33,516 nucleotides of DNA from Planctomycetota bacterium (GTDB lineage Bacteria; Planctomycetota; Phycisphaerae; UBA1845). Both the position numbers and the translations under genes were made by a program. This document shows, one piece after another, positions 28,819 through 33,516 of the stretch. The notes beneath the pieces were generated by a model that was given only the letters and a program-made list of their open reading frames with translations, was not told where the DNA came from and did not search any database. The stretch spans positions 1 through 33,516 of the forward strand of contig JAJRPG010000005.1 in NCBI GenBank assembly GCA_024280855.1, read 5' to 3'. The number at the start of each line of letters is the position of its first letter. The first letter of the stretch is position 1.

Positions 28819-31800
28819 ATGATGAAAGTGAACAGTCGAAAATCATTGTTGGTAGCAATTGGTCTGATGTTTGCAGTTTTGCCATCGGCATCTTATGCAG
28901 CTGAACCTGGGAACATAGATTGTTCCAATTTGGCTCAGCCGGGCGCACCACGTCAGTGGGAGTCGGCCATTCCTGTTTCGACTTATTGCACGGCCAACGC
29001 GATCAACCGAAACCTTCATTGTGAAGTTCCCATCATTGGCTGGAATGGCGTCGGGCCTGATGTGGCTATTTCGCTGTACCACAACTCGGCGTCAGTCTCA
29101 TCTCCATATAGCCTTACCAACGATTTAGGTGCGGGATGGAAAGCGTCGTATTCGGCACAAGTTTTTACCGTACCGAGTCTCTCGTCTAATGGCGTACCAG
29201 GCGACTACATTTATGTGGAAGACGACGGAACGCAGCACCGTTTTCGTGGCATCTACGATCCCAACGTAGCTGGTCCGGTTGGCTTTACTTCTCCGCCTGG
29301 TGTGTTTAGCTCTTTGACGATAGAAGGCTTTAATAATGTGCGCATTACGCACAAGGATGGCTCTTCTAACCTGTTTAATTTCATGGGGCAATTGAAAGAG
29401 GTAGCCGATGCCCAAGGCAACAAGTTGAAGATTACGAACAGTTTAATCCTTTTCGGAGGAGCTAAGAAAACAATTACTGATGCGACTGGTCGGAAGGCCA
29501 CGATGATTTATTCCACCGTGAACAATGTGAAGAAAATTACGTCAATCACAACTGAAGCAGCGTACAGTGATAATAATTCAACAGCAAACATAGCGGCCCG
29601 TACTTGGACGCTAACCTACCCTGCCGGTAATCTCATCAAAATCTCCGATCCCTTGAGCAACGAACTCGATATCGCGTTCAGCATCAGCGGCTATATCACG
29701 CAGATGTCAGATAAGTGGGATACCACCGGAACCCAGCACGCTTACACTTTCACCTACGATGCAACTGAATATGACCGACTGGCGACTGTGACAGACCCGA
29801 CAGGTGGAACTTCTCAGCCGCAAAGTTTTAGCACCGCATGTTCGAGTAGTAACATTACGACCACCTATTCAGACCGTCGCGGAGCCTCCCGAACGTTTCG
29901 GGCTGGTGGCCTGAACTTACAAGGCGCTTTGCCCACGTTCGACGAGGCTAGTGGTCCGATTTACCGAATGACCGATCCAGTGAGCGGTGTGCAACTACTC
30001 AGCTATAATACCGATTGGCTAGAGACTACCTATACTGACGAGTTGAACCATGTTTGGAATTACACTTACGACGTCAATGGTAATTTGCTTACGTCAATCG
30101 ATCCGTTTCCCATAACCCAAACGTGGACTTACGACGCATATAATAACGTTACTTCATATACGGATGGGATGAACAATACAGTAACTTATCAGTATACAGA
30201 GTCCGGCTTACCCCGACTACTCAGCAAGATTATTGAACCGCCAGCCGCGTCAGGAGGCGTGGCTGCGGAAACGGTTTTTTCCTATCACACAGACAGCAAT
30301 CACGTTTGTTACGGCAGTGTTAATAATTACCCCGAAGGATGGAGTTCCATAAGCTGCAGCAGCGCTGCTCAATGTGCAACTGACGAAACTTGTGGGACCA
30401 GACTTGGCCTGCTTGAAACAGTGACCGATCCGAATAGTGTTATCACCCGATTCGCTTACGATGGCTGGGGGCAGCGGCGTTTATATCAGGAGGGTTATGA
30501 CAACACTGCTGGTTGGTCTGTATATGGACTAAAAACCATTCAGGATGGCGGTTCTAGGACTAGACGCACTTATTCAGAAGAGAACGGTTCAGGCTCAAGG
30601 GCCACCGCTGGTGGTGGTGGTGGTAGCTATGACGCCAATAACAATTTTACAAAATCATCTTGCGTAGCAGCGCGGAGTACGGTTGGCAGCAGAACTGTTC
30701 CTACGTCATTGGTTACGTTTCCTGATTTGCCTTGTGGCGCGCAACCACTTCATGAAATGACAGCTCAGAATGTCGGCTCCATTAAGTACACAGGGATGGA
30801 TTTAATCAAAGAAAGTCGGGTGGAGCTCAATGTGCTATCCGGACCGGAATCCATGAGTCCAGATAGAGTGCATGAGTATTCCTACGACCACCTTAATCAG
30901 TTATCAGCCACTAGTATTGATTCGGATGAGCACAAAGGTCAGGGCACAGCAGAGCGTATTTTCTCATATAATCGTGATTATGGTGCTGGCACAGTAGAGC
31001 AGACTGGTCCTGATGGTGTGGTGACTCGCGTGGAGACTGATTTGCTTGGCCGGGTGAATTTGGTTCGTCGTGGATCTTCTGATTTGGAGACAACATACAC
31101 TTACGAGCCTAATGGCCTAGAGAAGACCATCACCTACGTCGGTACGCCGAGCGTGGTGGCTACTTATAGCTACGAATCTAACAATCGCCTTAGCCAGATT
31201 TATTATAAATCATTGGGATCAATCAGTGCGGAGGTCGATCATAAGCTTGATTACATATACGATAATCGCGGCTTGGTGACGAGTATTACCGAACGCGATC
31301 ACCCATTTTCTGCTGGATGGCCTACGACGACGACGTATTATCAATATGACGATCGTGGCCGATTGACCCGTGAGCATAATGACAATGATCCAGCCGGGCC
31401 GTTTGATTTTACTTACGAATATGATCTAGGCGGCAATCGGACGAAGAAGATTGACGCCGTCAATGACATTGAGGTGACATATCATTACGACGTCAATGAC
31501 CTTTCGGATCCACCAGTTCTCGAAGGTATCAACAATCGGCTGATCTACTATTCGACCGACAGCACGCTTGGCGGTACGACCACTCCGATTTCCACGACGT
31601 ATTACGATTACACCAACGAAGGGAATCCGGATCGTATTATTACTGAGTTAGCCAACCCTGACCCGGGCCCGCCGGCAGAGCCTAGATTTTCAGCAACGCG
31701 GTTTGGGTATGCCAAGAATGGTCAAACCGTGGTTTACATGTTGGGAGAGACGTGGAACGAGGATGGCCCTGACTCCTTTGACTGCCCAGATAACTATAAA

Positions 31801-32751
31801 GTAACCTACGCCCGTGAATTCCGGTATGATGGCGCGAGGCAGCGATACTTGAATCGTGAGCTTGATCCGGATGCTTTACAGATGAATAATCTGTATGAAG
31901 AGATTCTTGCTACTACTGTCTGGTCTGACTATGCGGGCAATAATGTGTACAGTGATTATACAGTTCATTATGACGCAGACCCATTCGCGAACCCGCCGGA
32001 ACAGATGTTCACCGACGTGGCTATGTATGAGCCGGGGATCGGGCAAGTGACGGGGCTGGATACGCCAATCCCGGATTCGTCGTACTATGTGACGAATCAT
32101 TTAGGCACGACCATGAACAGTTTCAGTAAGGATAATGCCATCGCTACGTCACCAATGACATACTCGGCTTTCGGCGAACGAGTTGATACGGGAACGTATG
32201 AACGCTATGGCTACGCCGGTTCGTGGGGCTATCAGCAGCATAATACGTTCGAGTATACGGGTAGCGGAGAGCAAATCCCCAACGCCACGAAACACAGGGC
32301 CTTCCAGTTTAGCCATCTTGGGGCAAGGTACTACGACTCGGCTGTGGGGAGGTTTATGCAACGAGACCCGATTGGGGTCTGGGGTGGGGCAAATGTTTAT
32401 GCCTATGTAGGAAACGCGCCTACAAACGGGGTTGATCCATATGGTATGCGTCCACATGATGGGTTAACAAATGAGATCATTCAAGGGGGAGGAGATGGTG
32501 GTGGAAATAAAAAAGGTAACTTTGGCACAGGGAAGGGCAAGGAGCATAGAAAAAACAAGAGCAAGTCCAAAAAGGACAAGCATACTAAACCTCATTCTTC
32601 TAAAATTAAGAGCAAGGCGCGTAGACATAAGAGTTGGAAGCCAAGGACGGGTTGTGGATTTTTCATGACAATGCCTACAGATCTACTAGATTCGCTTGGA
32701 AATAACCTCGGCCCTCCACCTCCACCAGGTAGCCCTAGGCCTTGGACATAG
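28819..32751 (+). CDS. Secreted RHS/YD-repeat protein with RHS core and short variable tail
   Basis: ATG 28819 (next codon also ATG) follows GGAGGG. The product has 1310 aa. Residues 1-27 form a Sec signal peptide with a cleavage site ASYA before AEPG. The next 200 residues resemble the N-terminal domain of RHS proteins (VGPDVAISLYHNS, LGAGWKASY). Many YD-type repeats follow (YTDELNHVWNYTYDVNGNLL, YDDRGRLTREHN), which build a closed beta-cocoon. The RHS-associated core lies at about 1169-1209 (ARYYDSAVGRFMQRDPIG, then YAYVGNAPTNGVDPYGM). The tail of about 100 residues is Gly/Lys-rich, then has TGCGFFMTMPTDLLDSL and a Pro-rich end; no toxin domain I know. A Sec signal instead of a PAAR/VgrG link points to wall- or outer-membrane display rather than type VI secretion. 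No immunity gene follows. It may be a silenced toxin, an adhesin or a carrier. Confidence 0.9.
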   Translation: MMKVNSRKSLLVAIGLMFAVLPSASYAAEPGNIDCSNLAQPGAPRQWESAIPVSTYCTANAINRNLHCEVPIIGWNGVGPDVAISLYHNSASVSSPYSLTNDLGAGWKASYSAQVFTVPSLSSNGVPGDYIYVEDDGTQHRFRGIYDPNVAGPVGFTSPPGVFSSLTIEGFNNVRITHKDGSSNLFNFMGQLKEVADAQGNKLKITNSLILFGGAKKTITDATGRKATMIYSTVNNVKKITSITTEAAYSDNNSTANIAARTWTLTYPAGNLIKISDPLSNELDIAFSISGYITQMSDKWDTTGTQHAYTFTYDATEYDRLATVTDPTGGTSQPQSFSTACSSSNITTTYSDRRGASRTFRAGGLNLQGALPTFDEASGPIYRMTDPVSGVQLLSYNTDWLETTYTDELNHVWNYTYDVNGNLLTSIDPFPITQTWTYDAYNNVTSYTDGMNNTVTYQYTESGLPRLLSKIIEPPAASGGVAAETVFSYHTDSNHVCYGSVNNYPEGWSSISCSSAAQCATDETCGTRLGLLETVTDPNSVITRFAYDGWGQRRLYQEGYDNTAGWSVYGLKTIQDGGSRTRRTYSEENGSGSRATAGGGGGSYDANNNFTKSSCVAARSTVGSRTVPTSLVTFPDLPCGAQPLHEMTAQNVGSIKYTGMDLIKESRVELNVLSGPESMSPDRVHEYSYDHLNQLSATSIDSDEHKGQGTAERIFSYNRDYGAGTVEQTGPDGVVTRVETDLLGRVNLVRRGSSDLETTYTYEPNGLEKTITYVGTPSVVATYSYESNNRLSQIYYKSLGSISAEVDHKLDYIYDNRGLVTSITERDHPFSAGWPTTTTYYQYDDRGRLTREHNDNDPAGPFDFTYEYDLGGNRTKKIDAVNDIEVTYHYDVNDLSDPPVLEGINNRLIYYSTDSTLGGTTTPISTTYYDYTNEGNPDRIITELANPDPGPPAEPRFSATRFGYAKNGQTVVYMLGETWNEDGPDSFDCPDNYKVTYAREFRYDGARQRYLNRELDPDALQMNNLYEEILATTVWSDYAGNNVYSDYTVHYDADPFANPPEQMFTDVAMYEPGIGQVTGLDTPIPDSSYYVTNHLGTTMNSFSKDNAIATSPMTYSAFGERVDTGTYERYGYAGSWGYQQHNTFEYTGSGEQIPNATKHRAFQFSHLGARYYDSAVGRFMQRDPIGVWGGANVYAYVGNAPTNGVDPYGMRPHDGLTNEIIQGGGDGGGNKKGNFGTGKGKEHRKNKSKSKKDKHTKPHSSKIKSKARRHKSWKPRTGCGFFMTMPTDLLDSLGNNLGPPPPPGSPRPWT

Positions 32752-32954
32752 TAATATTTTGTTTATGATCAAAAAATATTAGAAAGTACTTTTGGCATTT
32801 TGTCGCCAGATACGTTCTTACCGACACGGTGATAGTCTTGGATGGAGACTTACTGCACATGAGTGGACAGATTGGTAAAAGTTAGTTTTTGTGGTTGCCG
32901 AAGGTCTTCAAAACCAGCCAAAACTGTTCACTTGGTCATGGGTAAGCAAGTATT

Positions 32955-33003
32955 GCCGTACTACAACGAGAATTCATAAACGAATGTCTCGATGTAGTAC
33001 GGC
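32955..33003. repeat. Long inverted repeat between the RHS and Ntn hydrolase genes
   Basis: GCCGTACTACAACGAG (32955-32970) and CTCGATGTAGTACGGC (32988-33003) are 16-base inverted arms with one mismatch. The inner bases ATTC/GAAT extend the stem to about 20 pairs with a 6-base loop. No T-run follows directly. The rest of 32752-33205 holds no gene I can support. It may be a protein-binding or recombination site or a stable RNA hairpin. Confidence 0.6.
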
Positions 33004-33205
33004 GACACTGGGTCGTTTTTTACACCATGTTGAGTTGATCGCGATCTCCGGCTGGAGCTACCGGCTACAGAACTGGTCCGGAAAAGTTGTGGCTTCAAGG
33101 ACATGCGTTAAGAAAAAGTTTGAAAAAAAGAAGCTATGAGGTATAAGAAGGGGAATGCTATTGGCTGGTTCTAACTTGCCAATAGGGCGAGGCAGGAGAA
33201 TAATT

Positions 33206-33516
33206 ATGTCGATTATAGTAGCGGTTGAAAAAAACGGATGTGTCTCATTTGCAGCGAATAGTACATCGTTCGATGGTATACATCTAAAACCTACTGATAT
33301 GGCGGTCGGGCCATTCAATGTGCGTCGAATTACAAATACACTATTGGGTGTCACTGGACATTCAGTATATTTTACTATCTTAGATCATCTCCTGGAAAAC
33401 CAAGAATCTGAACCACGATTTGAAAATCGTAACTCCGTTTTTGATTTTTTTCTCAATTTCACGGATACAATTAGCAAGAATTACCACTTCATTGAGGGAT
33501 CAACAGATGAAGCGAG
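33206..33516 (+). CDS. N-terminal part of an HslV-like Ntn hydrolase (partial, runs off the window)
   Basis: ATG 33206 has AGGAGA (33194-33199) upstream. The visible 103 codons begin MSIIVAVEKNGCVSFAANS, which fits the N-terminal strands of proteasome-type Ntn hydrolases (HslV TTIVSVRRNGKVVIGGDG). After removal of Met the nucleophile would be Ser instead of Thr, and the Asp at position 17 of HslV is Asn here, so activity may be altered or lost. The downstream pattern LLGVTGHSVYFTILDHLLEN corresponds to the next strand and helix. The C-terminal half lies at 2-133. The directly joined product would be 147 aa, about 30-40 residues short of what I expect for this family, with the two strands before the FALGA helix missing. 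Confidence 0.65.
   Translation, partial: MSIIVAVEKNGCVSFAANSTSFDGIHLKPTDMAVGPFNVRRITNTLLGVTGHSVYFTILDHLLENQESEPRFENRNSVFDFFLNFTDTISKNYHFIEGSTDEA

Noticed and set aside
32955-33003. Integron attC site
   Set aside because: The ends lack the RYYYAAC/GTTRRRY core sites, and no IntI-type integrase or cassette array is present.
32891-33139. 82-codon plus frame between the RHS and Ntn hydrolase genes
   Set aside because: It runs through the long inverted repeat and has no ribosome site or recognisable pattern.

Overview
The window reads as most or all of one mobilizable plasmid from a Gram-negative bacterium, probably a gamma- or betaproteobacterium. This rests on the strong Shine-Dalgarno sites, an outer-membrane-type lipoprotein, a MobC/VirD2-like relaxase with a TraG/VirD4 coupling protein, a ParA partition operon, ParDE and small backbone genes typical of proteobacterial mobile elements. 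I see no rRNA, tRNA, CRISPR array or insertion sequence. The last 311 bases encode the N-terminal half of an HslV-like Ntn hydrolase and the first 133 bases encode the C-terminal end of the same kind of protein. Joined end to start they stay in frame, so the molecule is probably circular and was opened inside this gene, possibly with a short piece missing.

Layout. (1) 1-3.7 kb: end of the Ntn hydrolase, a helical protein of unknown function, and a large fusion of a restriction-like nuclease domain with a P-loop ATPase, a plausible phage-defence gene. (2) 3.7-4.9 kb: a tyrosine recombinase (minus strand) with a dif-like 11-6-11 site just before its start. (3) 4.9-9.4 kb: a tight operon of agmatine-deiminase-like enzyme, short-chain dehydrogenase, SAM methyltransferase, 2-oxoglutarate/Fe(II) oxygenase, PAS protein and small membrane protein. 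It looks like a small-molecule or modification pathway that I cannot name. (4) 9.4-13.3 kb: a membrane protein, an XRE regulator divergent from a cupin protein, and a small acidic protein convergent with a papain/C39-like cysteine peptidase.

(5) 13.6-19.6 kb: the transfer module, with a conserved small protein behind a structured leader, a hairpin-rich candidate oriT, mobC, the relaxase, and on the other strand the coupling protein and a small charged protein. No type IV secretion channel genes are present, so transfer would need a helper. (6) 19.9-22.2 kb: a lipoprotein and small genes with long structured leaders. (7) 22.2-26.3 kb: the maintenance core, with parA and a ribbon-helix-helix partner, a very regular repeat array that is almost certainly the centromere, a 46-codon gene and the probable replication initiator. 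(8) 26.3-28.2 kb: parDE, three small genes and a DUF6876-like protein. (9) 28.8-32.8 kb: a secreted RHS/YD-repeat protein, then the start of the Ntn hydrolase gene.

The strongest new observation is the centromere-like region at 23.9-24.5 kb. A 6-bp palindromic core (TRGCYA) occurs about 30 times in four blocks. All four blocks have the same internal offsets (0, 8, 24, 38, 46, 54, 68) and they start 157, 157 and 156 bp apart, although the 82-83 bp spacers between them are unrelated. A second small array with strict 14-bp spacing lies at the other end of the par operon. Other points worth attention are a leader at 21.15-21.28 kb with mutually exclusive pairings, a Cys in the ParA Walker A loop, the dif-like site, and several genes of fewer than 60 codons.
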